64,000 nucleotides of DNA from Macrococcus capreoli (lineage in GTDB: Bacteria > Bacillota > Bacilli > Staphylococcales > Staphylococcaceae), in the NCBI RefSeq assembly GCF_025628935.1, contig NZ_JAOTIS010000003.1:1-64000 (forward strand), read 5' to 3'. Below are positions 49,386 through 57,959 of this stretch, in pieces. Numbering within the stretch: position 1 is the first letter of the stretch; every line of letters starts with the position of its first letter. The notes under the pieces are model-generated. The model was not told the origin of the DNA. It saw nothing but the letters and a program-made list of their open reading frames with translations, and searched no databases. Made by a program: the position numbers and the translations under genes.

Positions 49386-49700
49386 TTATTTTCCAAATAC
49401 AGCTTTCTCTAAATTAGAAATACGCTTTAATATGTCATAATTGTTCGGTGCCTGCTGCTGAACATCATTTCGTCCAGTCGCTACTCTCATTCTTAAGTTT
49501 TCAATTTCTCGTTTTAATTTCTTATTTTCATCAGATAGTTTCAACAATTGATTGTTCATATCTGCCATTTTTTGATAATCTTCTATAATTTCATCAAGAA
49601 AACTATCAACATCTTCCGGTTTAAATCCACGTACCATTGTGCGTTCGAATTCTTTTTCATAAATATCTTTTGCAGATAATTTTAAATTCAGCTCTGACAT
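49386..49700 (-). CDS. gpsB: Cell-division regulator GpsB
   Basis: GpsB coordinates peptidoglycan synthesis at the septum. The 104-residue protein has a DivIVA-like N-terminal domain ([36 protein letters not shown]), a coiled coil of about 40 residues and a short C-terminal helical trimer domain ([17 protein letters not shown]). GAGGTG lies five bases before the second of two adjacent ATG codons, taken as the start. It follows ypsA by ten bases. Confidence 0.94.
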   Translation of the reverse strand: MSELNLKLSAKDIYEKEFERTMVRGFKPEDVDSFLDEIIEDYQKMADMNNQLLKLSDENKKLKREIENLRMRVATGRNDVQQQAPNNYDILKRISNLEKAVFGK

Positions 49701-49710
49701 CATTACACCT

Positions 49711-50262
49711 CTAATTTTCTTGTTCTCTCATATATTCACTTACAAATTCAGATAAATCAAATAAACTTATACTATCCATAGTATAGTTATTTTCAGTCAT
49801 AAAATCAACGACGGTACGTTTAAAGTATTTTGGACTACCTTCATGTTCTTCATCATAAAATATTAAAGCACCTTCTGTATTATCTATTATAAATTGATTT
49901 GTCTGACTAAACATATAACCCCCTTTATAAGGTTCATGATACACACTGTTGATATAATCGGCTTTGCTAATAATTTTTTGATAATACAATTGATTTTCTT
50001 CATTCCATTTTTCAAAATGATTTAAAAAAGGTGTGATAATCCCTAATTTAATCGGATAATGCTTTTTTAATCGTATTACAACCTCACCTGCCCATAATTC
50101 TGTCCCAAGGTTTCCTTGAATGATGACCCACTCGAGCCCTTCTTCTATGTAAGCTTTAATTCTTTCCTGCAAGAAGCGTTTGATAAAGCGTACTTCTGGC
50201 TGATTGTTTTTATATATTCCTAATTCAAATGGTTTATATCCTGTTATATAAATTGTTTTCAT
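49711..50262 (-). CDS. YpsA/DUF1273 SLOG-family protein
   Basis: The 183-residue protein has the DUF1273 pattern ([33 protein letters not shown] and [35 protein letters not shown]). YpsA proteins are Rossmann-like members of the SLOG superfamily, linked to cell division in B. subtilis and S. aureus. It sits before gpsB, a conserved pairing. Its ligand is unknown. Confidence 0.9.
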   Translation of the reverse strand: MKTIYITGYKPFELGIYKNNQPEVRFIKRFLQERIKAYIEEGLEWVIIQGNLGTELWAGEVVIRLKKHYPIKLGIITPFLNHFEKWNEENQLYYQKIISKADYINSVYHEPYKGGYMFSQTNQFIIDNTEGALIFYDEEHEGSPKYFKRTVVDFMTENNYTMDSISLFDLSEFVSEYMREQEN

Positions 50263-50270
50263 AGCACAAA

Positions 50271-50606
50271 TTATTGTTCCGTCTGTCTGAGGATATAGTT
50301 TAAATCGTGATTAACAGCTTTAAATTTATCTATAAATAATTTTTTGCTTGTTTTTTCAAAGAAACAATCAACAGATAATTCTCGTAAATGTAAAATGAGC
50401 AAAGATAATTTTTGTTCATTCATTAATGGCAGTTGAATTATCGCTGGATGAAATTGTTGTAAGTCTTCGATATGACGATCAATTTTTTCTGTAAACGGCT
50501 GTACATCTATAACAAAATTAAAATTGCGTCCATTTTTAGCTTGTGTATAATATATTTCTATAGCGTTCAAATCCTGAATTAAAGTTATAATACATTTCTG
50601 TAACAT
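50271..50606 (-). CDS. YppE family protein (DUF1798)
   Basis: This 111-residue protein is a predicted helical bundle (IITLIQDLNAIEIYYTQAKNGRNFNFVIDVQPFTEKIDRHIEDLQQF). It matches the YppE family known next to recU and gpsB in Firmicutes. The function is unknown. It is transcribed away from recU and toward ypsA, with an eight-base gap. Confidence 0.82.
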   Translation of the reverse strand: MLQKCIITLIQDLNAIEIYYTQAKNGRNFNFVIDVQPFTEKIDRHIEDLQQFHPAIIQLPLMNEQKLSLLILHLRELSVDCFFEKTSKKLFIDKFKAVNHDLNYILRQTEQ

Positions 50607-50680
50607 TGAAGAACTCCTTTCATAGATATGATAAAATCATTGTATATATTTTATGATACTCTACAACTAGGATGAGTTAA

Positions 50681-51283
50681 ATGGTGAATTATCCAAATGG
50701 TAAAAAGTCTAAGACTCCAGACTTAGTTACAAACAACGAGAAAAATAGTAAAATTGAATATGGTAAACGTGGCATGAAATTTGAAGATGAAATTGATTTG
50801 AGTAATCGATATTATCTTCAACAAGATATCGCTATCATCCATAAAAAACCGACACCGATTCAAATTGTACATGTCGATTATCCTAAAAGAGCAAAAGCTG
50901 TTATAAAAGAAGCTTATTTTAGACGCGCTTCTACGACGGATTACAACGGTATTTACAAAGGAAAATACATTGATTTTGAAGCGAAAGCTACTCAAAATAA
51001 AACAAGTTTTCCATTGATTAATATACACGACCATCAAGTTAAACATATGCAGCAAGTCTATCAGCATGGTGGTATTGTTTTTATTTTAATATGTTTTTCA
51101 AGCCTGGATGAAATTTATTTATTGCCTTTTGAAATATTTTTCAATTACTGGCAGCGTTATTTGAATAACGAAAGGAAATCAATTCAGTTAAAGGAAATTA
51201 AAAAGAATGGTATATTGATACCATACACTTTTCGTCCTAGAATTGACTACTTAAAAGCAGTACAATCTTTTTATACAGTGTAA
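50681..51283 (+). CDS. recU: Holliday junction resolvase RecU
   Basis: RecU cuts four-way DNA junctions during recombination and chromosome segregation. The 200-residue protein shows [16 protein letters not shown], the acidic nuclease core [28 protein letters not shown] (Asp, Asp, Glu-x-Lys) and a C-terminal PFEIFFNYW segment. AGGATGAG precedes the ATG. pbp2 begins 25 bases after it, the operon arrangement also known in Staphylococcus. Confidence 0.95.
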   Translation: MVNYPNGKKSKTPDLVTNNEKNSKIEYGKRGMKFEDEIDLSNRYYLQQDIAIIHKKPTPIQIVHVDYPKRAKAVIKEAYFRRASTTDYNGIYKGKYIDFEAKATQNKTSFPLINIHDHQVKHMQQVYQHGGIVFILICFSSLDEIYLLPFEIFFNYWQRYLNNERKSIQLKEIKKNGILIPYTFRPRIDYLKAVQSFYTV

Positions 51284-51308
51284 GTTTAATGAGAGAGAGG
51301 ATTTAATA

Positions 51309-53654
51309 ATGGCGAAAAAGAAAAGAAGTTTAAAGCGAACGATTTTACAAGTACTTGGTGGATTGTTTGCGTTAGGCACACTATTAGTCGTGTTAGCAAT
51401 GTGTTTATTTTTATACTATGCATATAAAGCACCTAAATTTAATGAATCAGCTTTACGTGATCAATTACCGACTAAAATATATGATAAAGATAATAACTTA
51501 GTTACGGTATTATATAACGGTCAAAAGCGCGAAAATGTTAAATTCGCAGACATTCCGGATAAGATGCGCAATGCTGTCCTTGCAACTGAGGATAACCGCT
51601 TTTATGAACATGGTGCACTTGATTTCAAACGACTAACAGGTGCAATATTTAAAAACTTTACAGGTGGCTTTGGTGCGCAAGGTGCATCAACATTAACACA
51701 ACAAGTAGTAAAACGTTCATTCTTAACAGATCAAAAATCTATTGAACGTAAAGCTCAGGAAGCTTATCTTTCGTACCGTCTTGAACAGGAATATGACAAG
51801 AATCAAATCTTTGAAATGTATATGAATAAAATCTATTATTCTGATGGTATTTATGGTGTTAAAACAGCTGCCAGATATTATTTCAATAAAGATTTAAATC
51901 AGCTTTCACTTGCAGAAACAGCTTATTTAGCTGGTTTACCGCAAGTGCCAAACAGCTATAATCTATATGATCATCCTGAAGCAGCAGAAAAGCGGAAAGA
52001 TACAGTACTTTACTTAATGAATCGCCATAACCGTATTACTAAAGCGGAAATGGAACAGGCACAATCTGAAGATTTAACGAAAAACTTAGTGCCAAGAACG
52101 GCAGCTCAAAGACAAAATATAGAAGAAAACGATCCAAAGTATGCTTCATACGTTAACGTAATAAAACAAGAATTAAAAAACAATAAAGAATTTGAAGATA
52201 AATCATTAAGTGATGTTTTAACGAGTGGACTAAAAATTTATACAAATATGGATAACAATGCGCAAATTTCATTACAAAATAATGTTGATAATATGGCTAT
52301 TTATAAGAATAAATATCAACAAGCTGCATCTACAATTGTTGATACACAGACAGGGGCATTAGTTGCAATTAGTGGTGGTAGAAACTATAAAGATGTCGTT
52401 GATCGCAATTTAGCTACAGATGTTCACCCTGTTGGTTCTACAATAAAGCCATTTTTAAGTTATGGTCCCGTTGTAGAAAATGAGAAATGGTCGACTAATC
52501 ACAGAATTCAAGATGAATCTGCATATGATATCAATGGTATCAAATTTAAAAACTATGATACACAAAATCATGGCGTTGTTACGATGCGTGATGCAATTCG
52601 TCGTAGTTTTAACATTCCGGCATTAAAAATATTCCAGGAAGTTAAAAACACTGCTGGACATGAAGCATCATATAACTTTGCGAAAAATGTAGGTCTAGAA
52701 TATCAATCAAAAGATCTTGGACCAGCTGAAGCATTAGGCGGTGCATCGTCTGAATTCTCTCCACTACAAATGGCAAGTGCTTTCTCAGCATTTGGTAACG
52801 GCGGAACTTATAATAAAGCACATGCAATTCGCAAAGTTGTAACGCAAGATGATGAAACAATACAATTCGAAACTGTTTCAGAAAAAGCAATGGAAGATTA
52901 TACAGCGTACATTATTACGGATATGTTAAAAGGTACATTTGAACCGTTAGGAACAGCTTATGGCTCAAGTATTCCGGGCTTAAATTTAGCTGCTAAAACG
53001 GGTACTGGAACATACGCAGATGAAACGTATATTAAATACAATTTACCAGACAACGCTGCAAAAGACGTTTGGATTGTTGGATATTCTCCAAGATATACAA
53101 TGTCCGTCTGGATGGGCTTTACAAAAATGGCTGAAGGTGGCGCAAATTCATTTGTCGGCGCTGAAGAACAATCGCTACCGAAATATTTATTTAAGCAAGT
53201 AATGGGTGAAATTAGCCCAATTGATGGTCAGGATTTCACAATGCCAGACAGTGTAGAAAAATTCGGTAACGTTGTTAGAGTAAAAGGTCAAAATGATACG
53301 AATACAATCTTAACAAGTAAAGCAGACATTAAGTCGAATCAAACTCCAACCTATTATCCAAATACAATTAATAATGTGCAATCTCAAGAAGTACGTGTGA
53401 ATAAAACACGTACTTCTGAAGTTGCAACAACTGAAAAATCAACTACTGAAAAAGCAACAACCGAAAGTAAAGCAGTCAATACTGAGAAAAAAGTTGTTAC
53501 TACGGAAACACCAAAAACAACTGTACCAGCTACTACACAACCAAAAACAACAGCACCAGTAACAGTAGAAGCACATTCAGTACAAGCAAATCCAAAAGTA
53601 GTCACACCAAAAACAAATACAACAACAGTAACCACAACTAAACCATCACAATAA
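51309..53654 (+). CDS. pbp2: Class A penicillin-binding protein 2 (bifunctional)
   Basis: The protein polymerises glycan strands and cross-links peptides. The 781 residues include a short cytoplasmic part, one membrane helix (VLGGLFALGTLLVVLAMCLFLYYAY), a GT51 domain with ATEDNRFYEHGALDFKRL and GASTLTQQVVK, and a transpeptidase with SxxK at Ser377 (GSTIK), RSFN as SxN and AAKTGTGTY as KTG. The last 85 or so residues are a Thr/Lys-rich, TTEK-repeating extracellular tail. It is downstream of recU and ends in a terminator. Confidence 0.94.
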   Translation: MAKKKRSLKRTILQVLGGLFALGTLLVVLAMCLFLYYAYKAPKFNESALRDQLPTKIYDKDNNLVTVLYNGQKRENVKFADIPDKMRNAVLATEDNRFYEHGALDFKRLTGAIFKNFTGGFGAQGASTLTQQVVKRSFLTDQKSIERKAQEAYLSYRLEQEYDKNQIFEMYMNKIYYSDGIYGVKTAARYYFNKDLNQLSLAETAYLAGLPQVPNSYNLYDHPEAAEKRKDTVLYLMNRHNRITKAEMEQAQSEDLTKNLVPRTAAQRQNIEENDPKYASYVNVIKQELKNNKEFEDKSLSDVLTSGLKIYTNMDNNAQISLQNNVDNMAIYKNKYQQAASTIVDTQTGALVAISGGRNYKDVVDRNLATDVHPVGSTIKPFLSYGPVVENEKWSTNHRIQDESAYDINGIKFKNYDTQNHGVVTMRDAIRRSFNIPALKIFQEVKNTAGHEASYNFAKNVGLEYQSKDLGPAEALGGASSEFSPLQMASAFSAFGNGGTYNKAHAIRKVVTQDDETIQFETVSEKAMEDYTAYIITDMLKGTFEPLGTAYGSSIPGLNLAAKTGTGTYADETYIKYNLPDNAAKDVWIVGYSPRYTMSVWMGFTKMAEGGANSFVGAEEQSLPKYLFKQVMGEISPIDGQDFTMPDSVEKFGNVVRVKGQNDTNTILTSKADIKSNQTPTYYPNTINNVQSQEVRVNKTRTSEVATTEKSTTEKATTESKAVNTEKKVVTTETPKTTVPATTQPKTTAPVTVEAHSVQANPKVVTPKTNTTTVTTTKPSQ

Positions 53655-53693
53655 AAAAGAAGCGAAACACATTAATGTTGTCGCTTCTTTTTT
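53653..53693. terminator. Bidirectional terminator between pbp2 and ypoC
   Basis: A 13-bp stem (53653-53665 with 53681-53693) is flanked by A6 and T6. The right arm lies inside the last codons of ypoC, so this terminator overlaps coding sequence. Confidence 0.88.
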
Positions 53694-53989
53694 ATGTTTT
53701 TTATTGCTAACATCTTTTGAATTTCAATACACATCGTTTTCATCTGTTGATAGCCCATAAAATGATATTTACGGGCTTCAATATATTGTAGTCGCTCATT
53801 AAAATTTAATGGGCCATGTTCAAATGTATTGTCATTATTCACTGGATTACTATCGTTGAGTTCACACATTAAATATAACAAACCGTTAAAATATTCATCC
53901 AGTAACTTTTGTGCTTCATGACTTGATAATGTTCGGTTACGACTATGTGCATCGATTAATGATTCTAAAGCTTTCATACGTTCCTTCAA
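53672..53989 (-). CDS. YpoC-like protein
   Basis: This 105-residue protein is helical and charged, with a Lys/Arg-rich end (AIKNIKKKRQH). It matches, by position between pbp2 and nth and by the LNFNERLQYIEARKYHFMGYQQM part, the YpoC protein of Bacillus. No function is known. It overlaps nth by 4 bases (ATGA type). Confidence 0.75.
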   Translation of the reverse strand: MKERMKALESLIDAHSRNRTLSSHEAQKLLDEYFNGLLYLMCELNDSNPVNNDNTFEHGPLNFNERLQYIEARKYHFMGYQQMKTMCIEIQKMLAIKNIKKKRQH

Positions 53990-54639
53990 GATATAACCAC
54001 CTTATGTCTTTTTCTCCCTTCTCTACAGTCTTGTAGTAATGGACATTCCAAACATTTCGGATTACGTGCTACACAATGGTAGCGGCCGAAAAAGATTAAC
54101 TGATGATGAGTTTTATTCCATCGTTCTTTCGGGATTTTACTGCGTAATGTCGATTCAACTTGCTTCACGTTATCTTTCCATTTGCATATTCCTAAGCGCT
54201 TTGAAACGCGTTCAACATGTGTATCTACTGCAAGTGCTGGTATGCCATAAGCAACTGAAACAACAACATTTGCTGTTTTTTGTCCTACACCTGGTAATTG
54301 AACGAGTTCTGAATGTGTTTTCGGTACTTCACCATTATATTTTTCAATCAGTATACGACATAATGCCTGAATATTTTTTGCTTTATTTTTATACAATCCA
54401 ATAGATCGTATATCATCCATTAATTCCTCAACACTTACCTTGATATAATCTTCCGGCGATTTATACTTTTGAAACAATGTCTTCGTTACTTTATTAACTA
54501 GGACATCCGTACATTGTGCAGATAATAATACAGCAATCGTGAGTTCAAAAGGATTGTCATGGACAAGCTCACATTCCGCATCAGGAAACATTTCATCAAT
54601 CACATCGAGCATCGCTAAAGTTTTCTTCTTACTGATCAT
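53986..54639 (-). CDS. nth: Endonuclease III
   Basis: Nth removes oxidised pyrimidines and nicks abasic sites. The 217-residue protein has the helix-hairpin-helix LPGVGQKTANVVVSVAYG, with the catalytic lysine, DTHVERVSKRLG with the aspartate, and four iron-sulfur cysteines in HCVARNPKCLECPLLQDC. It overlaps dnaD and ypoC, showing a tight operon. Confidence 0.95.
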   Translation of the reverse strand: MISKKKTLAMLDVIDEMFPDAECELVHDNPFELTIAVLLSAQCTDVLVNKVTKTLFQKYKSPEDYIKVSVEELMDDIRSIGLYKNKAKNIQALCRILIEKYNGEVPKTHSELVQLPGVGQKTANVVVSVAYGIPALAVDTHVERVSKRLGICKWKDNVKQVESTLRSKIPKERWNKTHHQLIFFGRYHCVARNPKCLECPLLQDCREGRKRHKVVIS

Positions 54640-55306
54640 ATGGATTCTCCCCGTTCACCCAGTCAAACACCGGTATCTCCGGTATCGTTTTTGTTAAAGT
54701 TTTTGTTGGTTTAAACGTATCGCTAATCGCTTTAGATTCGTCAATCGTTTTCACATTTCGCTTCTTCCAGTTGAGCAATATGCGGTCAATATATTTAATG
54801 CTTAATTTATTATGACTACTCGCTTCGTTTAATGCAGTAATGATAAGCGGCGCTGAATGATGATCCGTATCGATCCAGTGCGTTATCGTTTCAATTTCAA
54901 TCGGCGTTAATGGTCTACCAAACGTCACTTCAAAGCGTTCGAATACTTCTTTGAAACTCGCCTGCTGCGTTTGTATATTAGTCGTCTTCATTGCTTCATC
55001 TTTCAACTGCATTAAACGTTGCTCAAGTGGTGACAAATCATATCGTTCCTCAAAATGTTGTTCATCGTATTTTTTTACATTAATTTTTATGAAATCTTTA
55101 CTAATTAAGTTTTGCAAAATAATCATCACTTGCGATTTATCAATACTCATCGCATTGCTGATCGTCTCAAAAGATGGCAAACTATTTTTTTCAGACAACT
55201 CAATTATTTTCATGATGAGAATGAGTTCTGTTTCACTCATACCGATTTGATAATAGTGTTCGAATAATATTCGAGGAATCATGATATCTTTTGTAAATAT
55301 GCTCAT
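54629..55306 (-). CDS. dnaD: DnaD replication initiation protein
   Basis: DnaD helps load the helicase at oriC and at stalled forks. The 225-residue protein has an N-terminal winged helix (FEHYYQIGMSETELILIMKIIELSEKNSLPSFETISNAMSIDKSQV) and a C-terminal DnaB/DnaD domain (FEVTFGRPLTPIEIETITHWIDTDHHSAPLIITALNEASSHNKLSIKYIDRILLNWKKRNV). AGGAGGAG precedes the ATG. It lies between asnS and nth. Confidence 0.94.
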   Translation of the reverse strand: MSIFTKDIMIPRILFEHYYQIGMSETELILIMKIIELSEKNSLPSFETISNAMSIDKSQVMIILQNLISKDFIKINVKKYDEQHFEERYDLSPLEQRLMQLKDEAMKTTNIQTQQASFKEVFERFEVTFGRPLTPIEIETITHWIDTDHHSAPLIITALNEASSHNKLSIKYIDRILLNWKKRNVKTIDESKAISDTFKPTKTLTKTIPEIPVFDWVNGENPYDQ

Positions 55307-55327
55307 TGCTCCTCCTTGTGATAGAAA

Positions 55328-55362
55328 AATCGTACAGATATATTGCTATATCTATACGATTT
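55328..55362 (-). terminator. Terminator between asnS and dnaD
   Basis: A stem of 8 bp and 7 bp around one mismatch (55328-55342 or so with 55347-55362) is followed on the minus strand by TTTTT. It would end part of the asnS transcripts before dnaD, whose ribosome-binding site follows about 10 bases later. Confidence 0.7.
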
Positions 55363-55396
55363 AATTCATAATATATTATCATTTGACGTTTACATA

Positions 55397-56692
55397 CTAT
55401 GGATATAAACGGTTTAATAAACGTGGGAAAGGACTTGTTTCTCGCACATGCTCTACACCTGATAACCATGCAACTGTACGTTCTAATCCTAAACCGAAAC
55501 CAGAATGCGGGACGCTACCGTATTTACGTAAATCTGTATAGTAGCTGTATGCTGCTGGATCTAATCCATGCTCTTGAATACGTTGTTCTAATAACGCTAA
55601 ATCGTTAATACGTTCAGAACCACCAATGATTTCTCCGTAGCCTTCAGGTGCAATCATATCAGCACACTTAACAGTACCTTCTTCTTCCGGGTTAGGTTGC
55701 ATATAGAATGGCTTAATACCCGTAGGATAATTCATAATAAATACCGGTAAATCAAAATGATTTGCAATTGCTGTTTCATGTGGTGCTCCGAAATCATCAC
55801 CCCACTCGATATCGTCAAAGCCTTGTTCTTTTAAGAATTTAATTGCTTCAGTATAAGTGATACGTGGGAATGGTGCTTTCACTTTTTCTAATTTAGAAGT
55901 ATCACGACCTAATAATTTTAAGTCTAATTGACAGTTTTTAAGCACTGATTGAACAATATAAGCAACATATTGTTCTTGCACTTTCAGACTATCTTCATGC
56001 TCATAAAACGCCATTTCAGGTTCAATCATCCAGAATTCAATTAAATGACGACGTGTTTTTGACTTTTCAGCACGGAATGTAGGACCGAATGAAAATACTT
56101 TACCATGCGCCATCGCTGCCGCTTCCATATATAATTGACCAGATTGAGATAAAAATGCATCTTCATCAAAATATTTAGTATGGAATAATTCACTAGTACC
56201 TTCTGGCGCTGATCCCGTTAAAATTGGTGGATCAATCTTTGTAAATCCTTCGTTATTAAAGAATTCATATGTTGCACGAATGATTTCGTTACGAATCTTC
56301 ATTACAGCATGCTGACGTTTTGAACGTAGCCATAAATGACGGTGATCCATTAAGAAGTCTGTACCATGTGCTTTCGGTGTAATAGGATAATCTACAGATT
56401 CATGAATAACGTCCATTCCTGTAACTTCCATCTCATAACCGAAGTCAGAACGCTCATCTTCTTTAATAATCCCAGTGATGTATAAAGATGATTCCTGTGT
56501 AATCCCTTTAGCAACTTTAAATAAATCTTCTCCAACAGATTCCTTCACAACTACTGCCTGCATAAAACCAGTACCATCACGTAATTGTAAAAATGCAATT
56601 TTACCGCTTGAACGTTTATTTAAAATCCAAGCACCAATTGTTACTTCTTGTCCTACATATTTGCTTGCTTGATTAATTGTAATTTTTGTCAT
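55397..56692 (-). CDS. asnS: Asparaginyl-tRNA synthetase
   Basis: AsnS charges tRNA-Asn. The 431-residue class IIb enzyme has an OB-fold anticodon-binding domain at the start ([34 protein letters not shown]), motif 2 [28 protein letters not shown] and motif 3 [13 protein letters not shown]. It lies two bases after aspB, so both are translated from one message. Confidence 0.96.
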   Translation of the reverse strand: MTKITINQASKYVGQEVTIGAWILNKRSSGKIAFLQLRDGTGFMQAVVVKESVGEDLFKVAKGITQESSLYITGIIKEDERSDFGYEMEVTGMDVIHESVDYPITPKAHGTDFLMDHRHLWLRSKRQHAVMKIRNEIIRATYEFFNNEGFTKIDPPILTGSAPEGTSELFHTKYFDEDAFLSQSGQLYMEAAAMAHGKVFSFGPTFRAEKSKTRRHLIEFWMIEPEMAFYEHEDSLKVQEQYVAYIVQSVLKNCQLDLKLLGRDTSKLEKVKAPFPRITYTEAIKFLKEQGFDDIEWGDDFGAPHETAIANHFDLPVFIMNYPTGIKPFYMQPNPEEEGTVKCADMIAPEGYGEIIGGSERINDLALLEQRIQEHGLDPAAYSYYTDLRKYGSVPHSGFGLGLERTVAWLSGVEHVRETSPFPRLLNRLYP

Positions 56693-56694
56693 AA

Positions 56695-57879
56695 CTATTT
56701 CTCCATTTTCTCTTCTACGAATTCTTTGATGCGTTTAATTGCTTCGTGCATAGATTCTAAATCTGTTGCATAACTTAAACGAATATTATTGGGTGAACCG
56801 AAACCAGAACCTGGCACTACCGCAACTAATTTTTCTTCTAACAATGCAGTAACAAATTCTTCAGTATTATCATACCCGCATAATTTCACTGTTTCACTAA
56901 CATTCGGATATAAATAGAAAGCTCCTTTTGGTTTAATACATTGAATTCCTGGGATTTCCATTAATTTAGGATAAATTTCATCTAAGCGACTTTTGAAGAT
57001 ACCATTCATTTCATTTAAGAACGTTTTATCTCCATTATACGCTTCAATTGCTGCCCATTGTGAAGGTGTCGTCGGGTTACTTGTTGAGTGACTTGATAAA
57101 TCTGTCATCGCTTTAATTAATTTCGCATCTCCACATGCATAACCGATACGCCAACCTGTCATTGAATGACTTTTCGAAACACCGTTAATCACAACAGTTA
57201 ATGCTTTAATATCATCATTAAAGCTTGCAATACTTACATGTTCTCCGTCATATACTAGCGTTTCATAAATTTCATCAGAAACGACGACAATTTTATTTTT
57301 AACTGCCCAATCTGCAATTTGTTGTAGTTCTTCTTTTGTATATACCATACCGCTCGGATTACTTGGTGATGTTAATACTAATGCTTTCGTTCTATCCGTT
57401 CTAACTTTATCCAGTACTTCGACCGTTACTTTATATTCAGTAGATTCATCACTATCAGCATAAACAACTTTTCCACCTGCTAAAATAACTTGCTCAGGAT
57501 AACTTACCCAATAAGGAATCGGGACGATGACTTCATCACCGTCATTTAATAATGCCTGGAATAAGTTATATAAAGCATGTTTCGCCCCACTTGCAACCAT
57601 AATTTCGTTTAAAGCATAATCTAATTGGTTGTCATTTTTTAATTTTTGTTGAATGGCTTCTTTAAGTTGTTTTAGCCCACCAGATGGTGTATATTTTGTT
57701 GCGCCATTTTGAACGGCTTCAAATGCTTTATAAATAATATTTTGAGGTGTATTAAAATCAGGTTCACCTGCAGCTAATCCAATCACTGGTTGTCCACTTG
57801 CTTTTAATTCATTCGCTTTCGCAGTTATTGCTAAAGTCGTTGAAGGTGTTAATTTTTGTACACGTTGAGATAATTCCAC
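56695..57879 (-). CDS. aspB: Aspartate aminotransferase (class I PLP)
   Basis: The enzyme interconverts aspartate and oxaloacetate. The 394-residue protein has the cofactor lysine in [20 protein letters not shown], plus [14 protein letters not shown] and [11 protein letters not shown]. It starts at GTG; an ATG seen ten bases upstream is out of frame. It supplies aspartate for asnS-linked and lysine-pathway metabolism. Confidence 0.94.
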   Translation of the reverse strand: MELSQRVQKLTPSTTLAITAKANELKASGQPVIGLAAGEPDFNTPQNIIYKAFEAVQNGATKYTPSGGLKQLKEAIQQKLKNDNQLDYALNEIMVASGAKHALYNLFQALLNDGDEVIVPIPYWVSYPEQVILAGGKVVYADSDESTEYKVTVEVLDKVRTDRTKALVLTSPSNPSGMVYTKEELQQIADWAVKNKIVVVSDEIYETLVYDGEHVSIASFNDDIKALTVVINGVSKSHSMTGWRIGYACGDAKLIKAMTDLSSHSTSNPTTPSQWAAIEAYNGDKTFLNEMNGIFKSRLDEIYPKLMEIPGIQCIKPKGAFYLYPNVSETVKLCGYDNTEEFVTALLEEKLVAVVPGSGFGSPNNIRLSYATDLESMHEAIKRIKEFVEEKMEK

Positions 57880-57959
57880 GATACCTCATTCCTCCTAGCA
57901 TTTATTATAAGAACAGTTTACCAATAAATCAGGTAATTATTAAGTCATTTACGATATTA

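Noticed and set aside
53384-53635. 83-codon minus frame opposite the PBP2 tail
   Set aside because: It is the antisense reading of the Thr-rich repeats and yields a Val/Thr repeat only.
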